From STF1-184 sp050178795 (GTDB lineage: Bacteria; Bacillota; Clostridia; Christensenellales; UBA1242), in assembly GCA_050178795.1 (NCBI GenBank), contig JBFXFT010000006.1, positions 1 through 64,000 on the forward strand: a DNA stretch of 64,000 nt, given 5' to 3'. The notes under the pieces are model-generated. The model did not search any database and had not been told where the DNA came from. It worked only from the letters and a program-made list of their open reading frames with translations. How positions within the stretch are numbered: position 1 is the first letter of the stretch; each line of letters starts with the position of its first letter. Shown in pieces: positions 9,148 to 16,915 of the stretch. Position numbers and translations under genes: made by a program.

Positions 9148-10135
9148 ATTTAATTCAACTCGTTTCATATTTGCACTTATATGTGCTATGTTGTTAATTT
9201 TTCCAATTTTAAGCAGTAATATTACGGCTTATGCGGAAGTCTATGTAAATTTATCTTACTATGAAACTGACACTTCATATACGATTGAAGCGACACCTAG
9301 TGAGGCAATACCATATTCCTATGAAATAGTTTTTGTGGTAAATGATTTAAGTATTGTTTCAATAAACGGCGAACTAACGGTTGAAAAAGACAATACTACC
9401 ACTTTTACGGTTTATTGCATAATTCGCGACACGAGTGAAACACCAACTTATAGCGATGTGCAATCTCAAACAATTACTATAACTCCAATAGATGGCGAGG
9501 ATAATTTGCTTTTATCGCCAGCGATGCAACTACTTTTTAAGACATTATTACCTTTAATTGTCCTTATTGTTTGTATAGTGCTTATAGTGCTTGGAATAAA
9601 AAAGAAGAAGTATTCACCATTCGGACACCTAGTTAGAAAATTAAAATCTGTTCAAAAAATTGATAAGGAAGTAGTCGCTTTATTTAAAGATGAAAAGGCG
9701 TCCTCAAAAATTAAATCAAGGAAGTATCGCAAATTTTTAAAGACGGCAGACAAGGTTTCGTATAGTTGTATTTCAAAAATTATTCCAATAAACATAGAGA
9801 GTATGGGACAATACAACTCCTTACTTGAAAACTTATTTAATTTAAACAATATTATTCAAGCCGGGGTCAGAACGTATTCTAAAACCAACATAAAACAAAA
9901 AGAGCGCGTAGTCAATGAATTGCACCGCAATTTGCTACCTAACGCAATAATAAACGCTGAGGAAACAAATAGCGCCTGGGAAAAGCAATTATTGAAGACA
10001 GAAAAACAATTCGTTCAACAATCACTTTATAAAAAGACACTAGCTTCAGATAAAGACTATCAACAATTATTAAAGAAAACCGTCTTCTACCAAAACAATC
10101 AAAAACTTGAGGGCGACGACGGTCAAATGGAATAA
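9134..10135 (+). CDS. Membrane protein with signal peptide, extracellular beta domain and cytosolic tail (unknown)
   Basis: I do not recognise the family. A signal peptide (basic start, hydrophobic core about 11-30, cleavage after AYA) is followed by a short ectodomain (about 33-125) that looks like an Ig/cadherin-like beta sandwich. A membrane segment follows (about 134-155, LLFKTLLPLIVLIVCIVLIV) with a KKKKY stop-transfer, and then a basic, mostly helical cytosolic region to residue 333. The start overlaps the mscS end by 14 bases and has a GGAG ribosome site inside mscS, so the two products are co-expressed. A regulatory or accessory role for the channel is inference. Confidence 0.7.
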   Translation: MQKNKFNSTRFIFALICAMLLIFPILSSNITAYAEVYVNLSYYETDTSYTIEATPSEAIPYSYEIVFVVNDLSIVSINGELTVEKDNTTTFTVYCIIRDTSETPTYSDVQSQTITITPIDGEDNLLLSPAMQLLFKTLLPLIVLIVCIVLIVLGIKKKKYSPFGHLVRKLKSVQKIDKEVVALFKDEKASSKIKSRKYRKFLKTADKVSYSCISKIIPINIESMGQYNSLLENLFNLNNIIQAGVRTYSKTNIKQKERVVNELHRNLLPNAIINAEETNSAWEKQLLKTEKQFVQQSLYKKTLASDKDYQQLLKKTVFYQNNQKLEGDDGQME

Positions 10136-10152
10136 AAATATAAAAGCTTTAT

Positions 10153-10190
10153 AAAAAAGACAACATTTGTTTGTTGTCTTTTTAATTTTT
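10153..10190. terminator. Bidirectional terminator between convergent genes
   Basis: AAAAAAGACAAC and GTTGTCTTTTT form a stem with an eight-base loop. A-run and T-run flanks serve the plus-strand gene ending at 10135 and the minus-strand gene ending at 10201. Confidence 0.8.
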
Positions 10191-10200
10191 TGTTTAAAAA

Positions 10201-11415
10201 CTATTTTTTGGTTGTTTGGGATAATTTTTTAAGGCAAAATTCAAGTTGTTTGTCTGAGCCATTTTTATAATCTTCAATTGAATTTTCAAATATTACATTT
10301 GGCATAATAACTACGGTATTGCCAAAAACTTTTGTCATATCAAAAATGGTTTGCGAGGTTGTAAATGTGCCAAAGTCATCTATTTTAACACTGTAAGAAC
10401 CGCCAAACCAAATGGGTGCATTGCCAGTAGCAGTACCGACGGTAATAAAGCCATTTTTTTGTAGCATTTCAGTCATTACAATTGACGCGCTCATAGTACC
10501 ACCATTTACTAGAATGTATCCACTTGTTTTCTTGTCAATTAATATTTGTGCTATGTGGCGAGATACTATGCTATGTCCGCCAAAATTTTCCCTCAAATCA
10601 ATAATTACAAACTGTTCGTCTTTAATTAAAGCGTTTATGTCTTCATAAAATTGTTTTAGTAAATAATTTTCGTCTTGTTTAAACCTACAAATACTCATTC
10701 CAAAAATGTTTTCGGCAACTTGTTTAATTGAATAATAAGCACCTTTATTGTTTTCATTTTTAAAAATTAGTTGATTTTGATTAACAAAGTCCTTGGTTGA
10801 ATAATATTTCACACCGCCATAAATTTTATCTAAAGCAAGTCGCTCTGCCGCAAGTTCAACTTCACTAAAAATGTTACCGTTTTGCAATGAAAATATATAA
10901 GGGGGAGTAACGCCTACAATTCTTAGTATTTTTTCGCAAGACAAGTTTTTAATCGCCTCTGATTTAACATAGGCCACAGAATCTCCACTTGTTATTTTTT
11001 CTATTCTATCTACAACTTCATCAATATCTAGACCATTAATTTTGATAACTTTATTAAATAATATGTCTTTATCTGTAAAGTTATTTGTAATGTAATACCC
11101 ATAATTGTTATCCGCTTCGCTTTTTAAAAACTTTATTTGAAAGGGCAAACACCTATTGTCGTTAAACGACCAATAAGTATGCCCATCTTTAAATAGTTTT
11201 GTCAATTGCAATATTAGTTTATAGATATTTAATTTGTTTTCAAAATCCACATTTTTTGATAATAGCACTACTTGTTTACACAACTCATCATAACCAATAT
11301 TGTAATAAAAATCTTTAGTGTTTGTGCTACCTTTTTCAATTAGTTTAGATATTTCGTTTTTATGATTGGTGCTTAAAAAATTAAACATATCTATTATATC
11401 TTGTGCGTTTTTCAT
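10201..11415 (-). CDS. Peptidase S41 family-like protein
   Basis: 404 aa, no signal peptide visible. The C-terminal half shows the S41 (C-terminal processing peptidase/crotonase-fold) hallmarks: FVIIDLRENFGGHS, where S41 proteins have DLRxNxGG, and the nucleophile region VNGGTMSASIVMTEML with probable catalytic Ser309, followed by GTATGNAPIWFGG. The N-terminal half (1-200) has the helical plus PDZ-like layout of non-PDZ S41 relatives (KVIKINGLDIDEVVDRI). The substrate is unknown, and the lack of an export signal suggests an intracellular role. The AGGAG ribosome site upstream of the ATG supports this start. It stands alone on the minus strand. Ends TAG. Confidence 0.75.
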   Translation of the reverse strand: MKNAQDIIDMFNFLSTNHKNEISKLIEKGSTNTKDFYYNIGYDELCKQVVLLSKNVDFENKLNIYKLILQLTKLFKDGHTYWSFNDNRCLPFQIKFLKSEADNNYGYYITNNFTDKDILFNKVIKINGLDIDEVVDRIEKITSGDSVAYVKSEAIKNLSCEKILRIVGVTPPYIFSLQNGNIFSEVELAAERLALDKIYGGVKYYSTKDFVNQNQLIFKNENNKGAYYSIKQVAENIFGMSICRFKQDENYLLKQFYEDINALIKDEQFVIIDLRENFGGHSIVSRHIAQILIDKKTSGYILVNGGTMSASIVMTEMLQKNGFITVGTATGNAPIWFGGSYSVKIDDFGTFTTSQTIFDMTKVFGNTVVIMPNVIFENSIEDYKNGSDKQLEFCLKKLSQTTKK

Positions 11416-11503
11416 AAGTGCTCCTTAAAAGAAAACTTAATTATTATACTTTTATTATTTTAGCATATTTTAGTCAAAAATGACAGCATTTTATTTGTCC
11501 TAG

Positions 11504-11541
11504 TTAATTAAAACACTAAACTATTAATTAAAACACTAAAC
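11504..11541. repeat. Tandem 18-base direct repeat with 20-base period
   Basis: The sequence TTAATTAAAACACTAAAC occurs at 11504-11521 and again, identical, at 11524-11541. It lies between the divergent genes at 11415 (minus) and 11642 (plus), about 40 bases before the plus-strand promoter. A period of two helical turns suggests a tandem protein-binding site. Confidence 0.8.
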
Positions 11542-11582
11542 CAGGTATAAGTTATTAGTATTAGTTTGTTGAGGCAGAGGTA

Positions 11583-11610
11583 TTGACATCGTGCCCTAAT
11601 TTGATAAAAT
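11583..11610 (+). promoter_or_regulatory. Sigma-A promoter for the gene at 11642
   Basis: TTGACA (11583-11588), 16-base spacer, TAAAAT (11605-11610). A GAGGTG ribosome site and ATG follow about 30 bases later. Confidence 0.75.
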
Positions 11611-11641
11611 GCTAATATATAAACATATTTGAGGTGTTGTT

Positions 11642-12343
11642 ATGTCAATTGATAAAAGTATTATTAAAAACATTAAAAATGATAGATTTAGGCTTATCTT
11701 TAAATTAGTGGAAAAAGATGAGCGTGCTTGTGAACTAGTAAACTATTTTTTTAAGGACTTTTTTTCTGACCCTGAATGTTTAAACGAAGTTAAAGAACAA
11801 ATCAATAAAGAGCGAAGCGATGTTAGTTTTGCAAAAAATGTTATTTTAAATGGCAAGTTACGAATAAAACTTAATCAGTTTATTCCCAATCGCTTTGGTG
11901 GCGGAAGGGGAGAGCACTTAATGGGAGTAAGTTATGATGATGAGGGAAGCATTTCTCAAACCACTAGACTGTTTAATGAAAATGGTAGTTCTCTCGTTTT
12001 AAAAGTAAACAGTTTTGGCAACGATTTAGACCTTAAAAAATTTGCCGATCAACACTATAGTTGGCACATTTTTATGACGCATAAAGAAAAGACAAAGACA
12101 GAAGTTTTTTCTTTAGATTTTAAAGACGACAAAGTTTATTTGTTGACTGCAAGCCACATACCTTATAGGAATGAAACTGGTTCAGGCAGCAATAGACAAG
12201 AAGCAAAATCCTATATCGGCACTATGGAAGAGGTTCAAGAGTTGTTTTCTCATTTAAAGCACACCGAGTCTAGATATTCCGATTTAGACTATAAAAACAG
12301 TTTTGCAAAATATCACTCAAGTGAAATTACGACTGATAGATAA
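11642..12343 (+). CDS. Hypothetical protein
   Basis: A 233 aa soluble protein I cannot assign. It is rich in charged residues, has no signal peptide or membrane segment, and carries a glycine-rich turn near 85-95 (NRFGGGRGEHLMG). The pattern is mixed alpha/beta with beta strands in the second half. It has its own consensus promoter (11583) and terminator, so it is a monocistronic gene. The tandem repeat upstream (11504-11541) may be its control site. Confidence 0.6.
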   Translation: MSIDKSIIKNIKNDRFRLIFKLVEKDERACELVNYFFKDFFSDPECLNEVKEQINKERSDVSFAKNVILNGKLRIKLNQFIPNRFGGGRGEHLMGVSYDDEGSISQTTRLFNENGSSLVLKVNSFGNDLDLKKFADQHYSWHIFMTHKEKTKTEVFSLDFKDDKVYLLTASHIPYRNETGSGSNRQEAKSYIGTMEEVQELFSHLKHTESRYSDLDYKNSFAKYHSSEITTDR

Positions 12344-12354
12344 ATGTAAAGCGC

Positions 12355-12383
12355 AAAAAACTGCTTATAGGGGCAGTTTTTTT
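12355..12383 (+). terminator. Rho-independent terminator
   Basis: AAAAAACTGC pairs with GCAGTTTTTTT around a short loop, downstream of the gene ending at 12343. Confidence 0.8.
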
Positions 12384-12468
12384 GTGCTTAAAACTAGTTT
12401 TTGATATACACTTTATATATTTACTTTAAGCCGTATTTATGTTAAAATAAAACATAGGGGTTTTAAAA

Positions 12469-13014
12469 ATGAGTGACAAAAAAGATTTTTATATATTTTT
12501 AGATCACGATGGTGTATTTAATTTTTGGAGATGGATAATTAGTGCAAAAGAGCATAAACTAGGAGAGAAAGGTTTTTCTTATGAGTTTTGCCCTGCCAAC
12601 CTTAAAGTTTTTAATAAGATTTTGCAAACATTGAGGGAAAATAATTTTAACCCCAAAATTGTTATAACCTCAGGTAGAAGAGACGAGAAGATGCAAGAGT
12701 TTGTAAGTAATTTTAAAAAGTTTGGCATCGATTACGACGGCGAATACGATAGAACAGGTGGAACACAACTTTATAAAATGTATGAAATTGCCACCTATGC
12801 AGGTAGACACAATATTGGCATGAATGATAGCTTTGTAATAATAGATGATGAGGTTAACGAAATGAGAAGACACTATGACCTTGACCCATCTCACTTTTTG
12901 CAAACCTCTGGATTAAGTGGCAGAGGATTAAATTATAAAGACTTTTTAAGGTTCAAAGAAGACAACTTGCCAAAAATAATGGCACTGTCTAGTGAAAAGG
13001 AAAACACTTTGTAA
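12469..13014 (+). CDS. HAD-superfamily hydrolase (Swiss-Army-Knife RNA-repair HAD type)
   Basis: 181 aa. HAD motif I is FLDHDGVF with nucleophile D12 and acid/base D14. Motif II is in VITSGRR, and the C-terminal acidic motif IV is FVIIDDEVNEM. There is a small cap-like insert between the motifs. The layout (DxDGV near the N-terminus, SxxR after a strand, late IDDE) resembles stand-alone HAD domains seen in RNA-repair (Swiss Army Knife) proteins and phage 5'/3' polynucleotide phosphatases. It is therefore probably a phosphatase acting on a nucleotide or RNA end. The substrate is not determinable from sequence alone. Monocistronic in appearance, with a GGGG ribosome site. Confidence 0.7.
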   Translation: MSDKKDFYIFLDHDGVFNFWRWIISAKEHKLGEKGFSYEFCPANLKVFNKILQTLRENNFNPKIVITSGRRDEKMQEFVSNFKKFGIDYDGEYDRTGGTQLYKMYEIATYAGRHNIGMNDSFVIIDDEVNEMRRHYDLDPSHFLQTSGLSGRGLNYKDFLRFKEDNLPKIMALSSEKENTL

Positions 13015-13043
13015 TAAAATTTGTTTAATTTACATTCTAAACA

Positions 13044-13072
13044 TTGACAATAACTCTTTAAAATGTTATTAT
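13044..13072 (+). promoter_or_regulatory. Consensus promoter of the zinc-ribbon gene
   Basis: TTGACA (13044-13049), 17-base spacer, TATTAT (13067-13072). The transcript would start near 13079, giving a leader of about 95 bases before the ATG at 13175. Confidence 0.8.
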
Positions 13073-13096
13073 TTAACAGCAATTAAGTGTTGCAAA

Positions 13097-13158
13097 AAAT
13101 TTGGGAATCCACAAAACTTTATTTAACCATTTTGTCTTTTGTGTTATCCAAAAAATTT
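13097..13158 (+). promoter_or_regulatory. Structured 5' leader (hairpin) before the zinc-ribbon gene
   Basis: Two nested inverted repeats form one long hairpin. AAATTTGG (13097-13104) faces CCAAAAAATTT (13148-13158) and CACAAAA (13110-13116) faces TTTTGTG (13137-13143), leaving a small internal loop. The hairpin ends just before the AGGAGG site (about 13163-13168), so it could set translation or mRNA stability. Known small stress proteins often have such leaders; regulation here is inferred. Confidence 0.5.
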
Positions 13159-13174
13159 TAATAGGAGGACCACC

Positions 13175-13330
13175 ATGGAAGACAAAACTTTAAAATGCAA
13201 AGACTGCGGTAAAGAGTTTGTTTGGACAGTTGGAGAGCAAGAATTCTACAAAGAAAAAGGCTTTGAAAACGAACCAACAAGATGCCCTGACTGCAGAAGA
13301 GCAAGAAAACAACAAAGAAATAGATATTAA
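13175..13330 (+). CDS. Small zinc-ribbon protein (zf-trcl type)
   Basis: 51 aa with two CxxC knuckles (CKDC at residues 8-11 and CPDC at 37-40). These enclose the family-typical FVWTVGEQEFYKEKGF stretch, with a basic Arg/Lys-rich C-terminus. It matches the probable zinc-ribbon family zf-trcl, often found alone or at the ends of nucleic-acid-binding proteins. I chose the ATG at 13175, not the longer reading frame from 13139, because a perfect AGGAGG sits just upstream and family similarity starts here. Its own strong promoter and terminator suggest high, separately controlled expression. Confidence 0.85.
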   Translation: MEDKTLKCKDCGKEFVWTVGEQEFYKEKGFENEPTRCPDCRRARKQQRNRY

Positions 13331-13352
13331 TTTGTTGTAAAAAAACATGGAA

Positions 13353-13383
13353 AAAAACCTAAGCGTTTGCTTAGGTTTTTTGT
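13353..13383. terminator. Terminator between convergent genes
   Basis: AAACCTAAGC (13355-13364) pairs with GCTTAGGTTT (13369-13378) around a four-base loop, with flanking A and T runs. It can serve the zinc-ribbon gene and the minus-strand operon. Confidence 0.85.
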
Positions 13384-13396
13384 TTGCGATGAGTAT

Positions 13397-14041
13397 TTAA
13401 TTTTGTTTATTTTGCCACTTTAATTGCTGTTTCTTTTTTAGGTATGCAAACGCACTATGAATAAGGAACAATAGTACAGCACAAGCTAGTAAAATTAAAC
13501 CATATTCATATACGCTTATATCAAACTGTGAATTAAAGATAGGATATATATAACTGCCTTCTATTGCACCGTATGTAAGCAAGAACACCAAGTAAGCGAG
13601 CACAAAACCGATAGCCGTAAAAAAGTTATAGTAGTTGACATTTTTTTGCTCCACAGAAAAATATATTATCGTGAAGGCAACAGGATTAACCCAATGTATT
13701 AGTCCTTGTGTAAAAAAATTCATTGAAAAAAACTCAAAAATATGAACTTCCCAAAATGGCCATAACGTCAATCTAACAACTAAAAACATTAATATTAACG
13801 ATAAAAGCATTGAACTCATCGTTATTCCAGAAAAAACATATTTTTTTAGTTTGAATAGAAATAATAATGATGCTGCCGCCAAAAAAGAGTAGATTGCAAA
13901 AGCTGTAGTGAGTAGTACAGTAAAGTACTTAAAATCAAGTATTGCAATGACTGAAATTGTTGAAAGTATGCCGAGAGTCATAAATATGATGGCTAACAAT
14001 AAATCTTTTACTGTTACATTTTTATAAACTAATTTTTTCAT
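13397..14041 (-). CDS. Integral membrane protein (Pr6Pr-like)
   Basis: 214 aa with about six membrane segments and short loops, ending in a basic tail (KKKQQLKWQNKQN). Histidine and aromatic residues in the fourth and fifth segments (GLIHWVNPVAFTIIYF, then YPIFN) resemble the Pr6Pr family of six-helix membrane proteins of unknown function. This resemblance is weak pattern recognition, not a proven assignment. It is the last gene of the minus-strand operon headed by the LysR-ADP-ribosylglycohydrolase fusion, 12 bases after the preceding gene. Confidence 0.6.
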   Translation of the reverse strand: MKKLVYKNVTVKDLLLAIIFMTLGILSTISVIAILDFKYFTVLLTTAFAIYSFLAAASLLFLFKLKKYVFSGITMSSMLLSLILMFLVVRLTLWPFWEVHIFEFFSMNFFTQGLIHWVNPVAFTIIYFSVEQKNVNYYNFFTAIGFVLAYLVFLLTYGAIEGSYIYPIFNSQFDISVYEYGLILLACAVLLFLIHSAFAYLKKKQQLKWQNKQN

Positions 14042-14053
14042 ATTTGCTCCTTT

Positions 14054-14545
14054 TTAAATTAAAGTATAGATATTTCCAAGTGCATTAATGGTATGTGTTT
14101 TGTAATCATAGTAAAAGTTGATTATATTCATTTCGTTATCTGGCAAAATAGTTATTTCTATTCGTCCGCTTTTTGTAAAGTAAATGAAGTTTGTAAAAGG
14201 GGAAGACATTCTTTCAATAAAGGCTATTTGTTCTTCGTCTGATAGTTCATATATCAACTTAAATTCTTCCGAATAAAAAATTTCAATATTAAAGAAGGTA
14301 ATGTCGTCCCTATTTGTTATTTCTAGGTAACTTGATTCGTTGGGATTGTAGGCATACCCATTTAAGTTTTCATTAGCCGTAATGGTTGAGGAACTATTTG
14401 AGGTTAAAATGTAAGTGCCATTTTTCACCTCTTTTATTGCCCTTAAATCTTCAGTGAATATTAAAACATTAATTGCTAGAAATATTAAAATAATACAAAC
14501 AATTATTGACATTTTATGTATTTTTAAAAATTCTTCTTTTTTCAT
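14054..14545 (-). CDS. Membrane-anchored hypothetical protein
   Basis: 163 aa. A single N-terminal hydrophobic segment (about 11-31, MSIIVCIILIFLAINVLIF) acts as anchor, followed by a beta-rich extracellular region of about 130 residues. No cysteine lipobox and no recognised domain. It is the middle gene of the minus-strand operon, 9 bases downstream of the fusion gene and 12 bases upstream of the six-helix membrane gene. Its role is probably tied to those two; function unknown. Confidence 0.6.
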   Translation of the reverse strand: MKKEEFLKIHKMSIIVCIILIFLAINVLIFTEDLRAIKEVKNGTYILTSNSSSTITANENLNGYAYNPNESSYLEITNRDDITFFNIEIFYSEEFKLIYELSDEEQIAFIERMSSPFTNFIYFTKSGRIEITILPDNEMNIINFYYDYKTHTINALGNIYTLI

Positions 14546-14554
14546 TTAACACCT

Positions 14555-16246
14555 TTATTTTTTACCTTTTTTTATATAGTCATTAAATTCATTTAATAGC
14601 GTCTTAAACTCTTTTGGTAAGAAACTGTTGGCCCTTTTTAATATGTCGCTGTCAATGGTTTTGTAATAGGCTTCGCTTATGCTAGCCGTTATTGTCGCTA
14701 TTGTGTCGGAGTCGCCACCAAAAGATATGGCTATTCTTAAAGCGTCTTCAAAACTTGTTGAGTGTAAAAACGAGATGAGTGATGGGCGCACAGTTTCAAG
14801 CGCTTCGGTTGTAAATTTATAGTTTGCCCTATATGTCTCTATGTCCTCGTCCAGGTTCATATTATAGTTTGCGGTAACGTACTTTTTTAACTCTTCTTTT
14901 GAATAGCCGTTTTTTAATAAATATATGCTAATTGCAACAATCTCGGCACCCATTATTGCAGTTTTTGTGTCGTGCGCAGGTCTAATAGCGGTAAACGTTA
15001 AATTTTTTACCTCTTCAATGTTCTTTGCAAAATAGCCTATTGGGCTAGCAGACATTGCACCACCATTGCCTTCACTTTTTCTAAATGTTTTTGCACCATC
15101 TTCCGCCCACTTTGCAAAGTGCGGACCATAAATTGTCGGCGTTTGGTCTGGGTACTTTTTGTAGTACTTTCTTATTATGTCAAACATCTCTTCTGAAGTA
15201 TGCTTTGTGTGAAGTAGCCAGTCAATAACGGCAAAAGTTAAAATAGTGTCGTCAGAAAAACCGCTTCTATTAGTAAAGAGTTCAAAATTTGTACTTTTTT
15301 TATTGTACCTTGAGTTTTCGTGTGCGTATGAACTTCCTATTATGTCTCCAATGTAAAAACCGTTCATTGTGTTTTCTTTTTGTTCTAGGTAATCCAAAAA
15401 TTTTTTGCCAGCGAATGGAAGTGAATAAAATTTATTGGTAACGAGTTCAATTTTGGATTTTGGCAAAGGTTTATCAAGTTTTAAGGCGTTTAAATTTTCT
15501 ATTTTTAAATATTCTGGCGCAAAGGTTATTCCAAAACCAATTTTGGCTAGTTCAACTGCAAGTTCTTGGCTTACAACTTCCATAGTTGGTTCAAGTTTTA
15601 CATTATGTTTTAAACAAAAGTCGTCTAAAAACCGTCTACTGTTAGAGGCCTTGTTTTGTAAAATTAGTGGCATATTTTGTATGTCAGTTAGTGAATATGT
15701 ATCATTATAATTAAAATATTTATTTGAGTATAAAAACATATTTGTTACTTCTCTTAGTGTTGTCACACTAAATGAAGCGTTGTCGCCTTCGCCCTCGTTC
15801 ATAATTACAAAGTCAAGGTTGCCCTTTTCAAGGTCTAAAAGTAGGTTTTTGGTAAGGTCATTTTTTATTTCAAATTTAATATAGGGGTACTCTTTGTGGA
15901 ACGCTTGCATAGGCTTTAGTAGTACAAATTTTGCAAGGGTAGTAGAGGTACCTATTTTTATTTTTCCGCTTTTTAATTCTTTAAAGTTGTTAAATTCAAT
16001 GGTCGCATTTGTGACAAGATTTAAAGCGCCCTTTATGTAGTTATAAAAAACTTTGCCCTCATCTGTTAAAACTAGCCCCTTATTTGAACGTAAAAACAAT
16101 GTTCCGCCAATTTGTTCTTCTAATTTTTTAATGGACTGACTTACCGCAGGTTGAGATATAAAAAGTTTTTCTGCCGCTTTGGAAACATTTTGCTCCTCTG
16201 CGACTTCATAAAAGATTTTACATAGTTCTAAGTTTATATTTACCAT
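14555..16246 (-). CDS. LysR-type regulator fused to an ADP-ribosylglycohydrolase domain
   Basis: One uninterrupted 563 aa frame. Residues 1-292 form a complete LysR protein: the winged helix-turn-helix (NVSKAAEKLFISQPAVSQSI, about 20-39) and the effector-binding domain (IKIGTSTTLAKFVLLKPMQ through FLDYLEQ). Residues 294-563 form a DraG/ARH-type ADP-ribosylglycohydrolase starting GFYIGDIIGSSY. Its magnesium-binding motifs are intact: S331-D332-D333-T334 and GGDSDT (510-515). The enzyme domain removes ADP-ribose from proteins or related substrates. The LysR half should bind the inverted repeats in 16260-16325. The two halves meet without a linker at Met294, so recent stop loss or a sequencing error should be excluded. 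First gene of a three-gene minus-strand operon, divergent from coaC. Confidence 0.85.
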   Translation of the reverse strand: MVNINLELCKIFYEVAEEQNVSKAAEKLFISQPAVSQSIKKLEEQIGGTLFLRSNKGLVLTDEGKVFYNYIKGALNLVTNATIEFNNFKELKSGKIKIGTSTTLAKFVLLKPMQAFHKEYPYIKFEIKNDLTKNLLLDLEKGNLDFVIMNEGEGDNASFSVTTLREVTNMFLYSNKYFNYNDTYSLTDIQNMPLILQNKASNSRRFLDDFCLKHNVKLEPTMEVVSQELAVELAKIGFGITFAPEYLKIENLNALKLDKPLPKSKIELVTNKFYSLPFAGKKFLDYLEQKENTMNGFYIGDIIGSSYAHENSRYNKKSTNFELFTNRSGFSDDTILTFAVIDWLLHTKHTSEEMFDIIRKYYKKYPDQTPTIYGPHFAKWAEDGAKTFRKSEGNGGAMSASPIGYFAKNIEEVKNLTFTAIRPAHDTKTAIMGAEIVAISIYLLKNGYSKEELKKYVTANYNMNLDEDIETYRANYKFTTEALETVRPSLISFLHSTSFEDALRIAISFGGDSDTIATITASISEAYYKTIDSDILKRANSFLPKEFKTLLNEFNDYIKKGKK

Positions 16247-16259
16247 AACTACACCTTAT

Positions 16260-16277
16260 ATAGTGTATAAACACTAT
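16260..16277. promoter_or_regulatory. Inverted repeat, candidate LysR operator (proximal)
   Basis: ATAGTGT and ACACTAT form a perfect 7-base inverted repeat with a four-base centre, 14 bases upstream of the LysR-fusion start codon. LysR proteins usually bind such dyads upstream of their own gene. Confidence 0.6.
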
Positions 16278-16281
16278 CTAT

Positions 16282-16325
16282 TTTACTTATAGTCAATAAT
16301 ACAATAAAATGTAACTATAAGTAAA
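16282..16325. promoter_or_regulatory. Long 12-base inverted repeat in the lysR-coaC divergent region
   Basis: TTTACTTATAGT (16282-16293) and ACTATAAGTAAA (16314-16325) are perfect inverted repeats separated by 20 bases. The centre-to-centre distance is about three helical turns, suitable for two regulator dimers or one tetramer. The arms lie in the region where promoters for both the minus-strand operon and coaC must be. Confidence 0.65.
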
Positions 16326-16362
16326 GCAATTTAAAATTTATTTTAAAAAATGGAGGTGTATT

Positions 16363-16914
16363 ATGAGTTTAAAAAATAAAAACATATTGATTGGTGTAAG
16401 TGGTGGAATAGCCGCCTATAAAGTTGCTACTTTTATAGGTATGTTAAAAAAAGAGGGCGCAAATGTAAAGGCAATAATGACAAAAAATGCAACAGAGTTT
16501 ATTGCCCCTTTAACGCTCTCCTCTCTTTCACAAAACAAGGTGATTGTAGATATGTTTGATAAGGTGACGCAATACGACACGGAGCACATTACTTTAAGTA
16601 AGTGGGCTGACCTACTTGTAGTAATTCCAGCAACAGCGAACATAATTGGTAAAATTGCAAGCGGAATAGCGGACGATATGCTTTCTACCACCATTATGGC
16701 GAGTAGGGCACAAGTATTAATTGCGCCAGCGATGAATACAAATATGTTTGAAAACAAAATAGTGCAAGATAACATACAAAAACTTATTAAATTTGACTAT
16801 AAGTTTGTAATGCCACAAAAGGGAATGCTCGCTTGTGGGGACGAAGGGGTCGGTAAACTCGCATCACTTGAAGAGGTACTAAGTATGGTAAAAGAATTAG
16901 TAGGGGGTAAATAG
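16363..16914 (+). CDS. coaC: Phosphopantothenoylcysteine decarboxylase (CoaC)
   Basis: FMN-dependent flavoprotein converting 4'-phosphopantothenoyl-L-cysteine to 4'-phosphopantetheine in coenzyme A synthesis. Visible: the flavoprotein start ILIGVSGGIAAYK (about 8-20), conserved H75 in HITLSKWADL, the motif PAMNTNMF (about 126-133) and the substrate-clamp region GMLACGDEGVGKLA. The 183 aa length equals the CoaC half of the usual CoaBC fusion; the CoaB half is the next gene, one base after the stop. This split arrangement occurs in streptococci and some other Bacillota. The GGAGG ribosome site is clear. Ends TAG. Confidence 0.93.
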   Translation: MSLKNKNILIGVSGGIAAYKVATFIGMLKKEGANVKAIMTKNATEFIAPLTLSSLSQNKVIVDMFDKVTQYDTEHITLSKWADLLVVIPATANIIGKIASGIADDMLSTTIMASRAQVLIAPAMNTNMFENKIVQDNIQKLIKFDYKFVMPQKGMLACGDEGVGKLASLEEVLSMVKELVGGK

Positions 16915-16915
16915 T

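Noticed and set aside
8754..9168. Minus-strand reading frames opposite the mscS tail
   Set aside because: They arise from the repetitive K/P/A/T codons of the tail read backwards; their Cys/Phe or Val/Gly-rich products look artificial.
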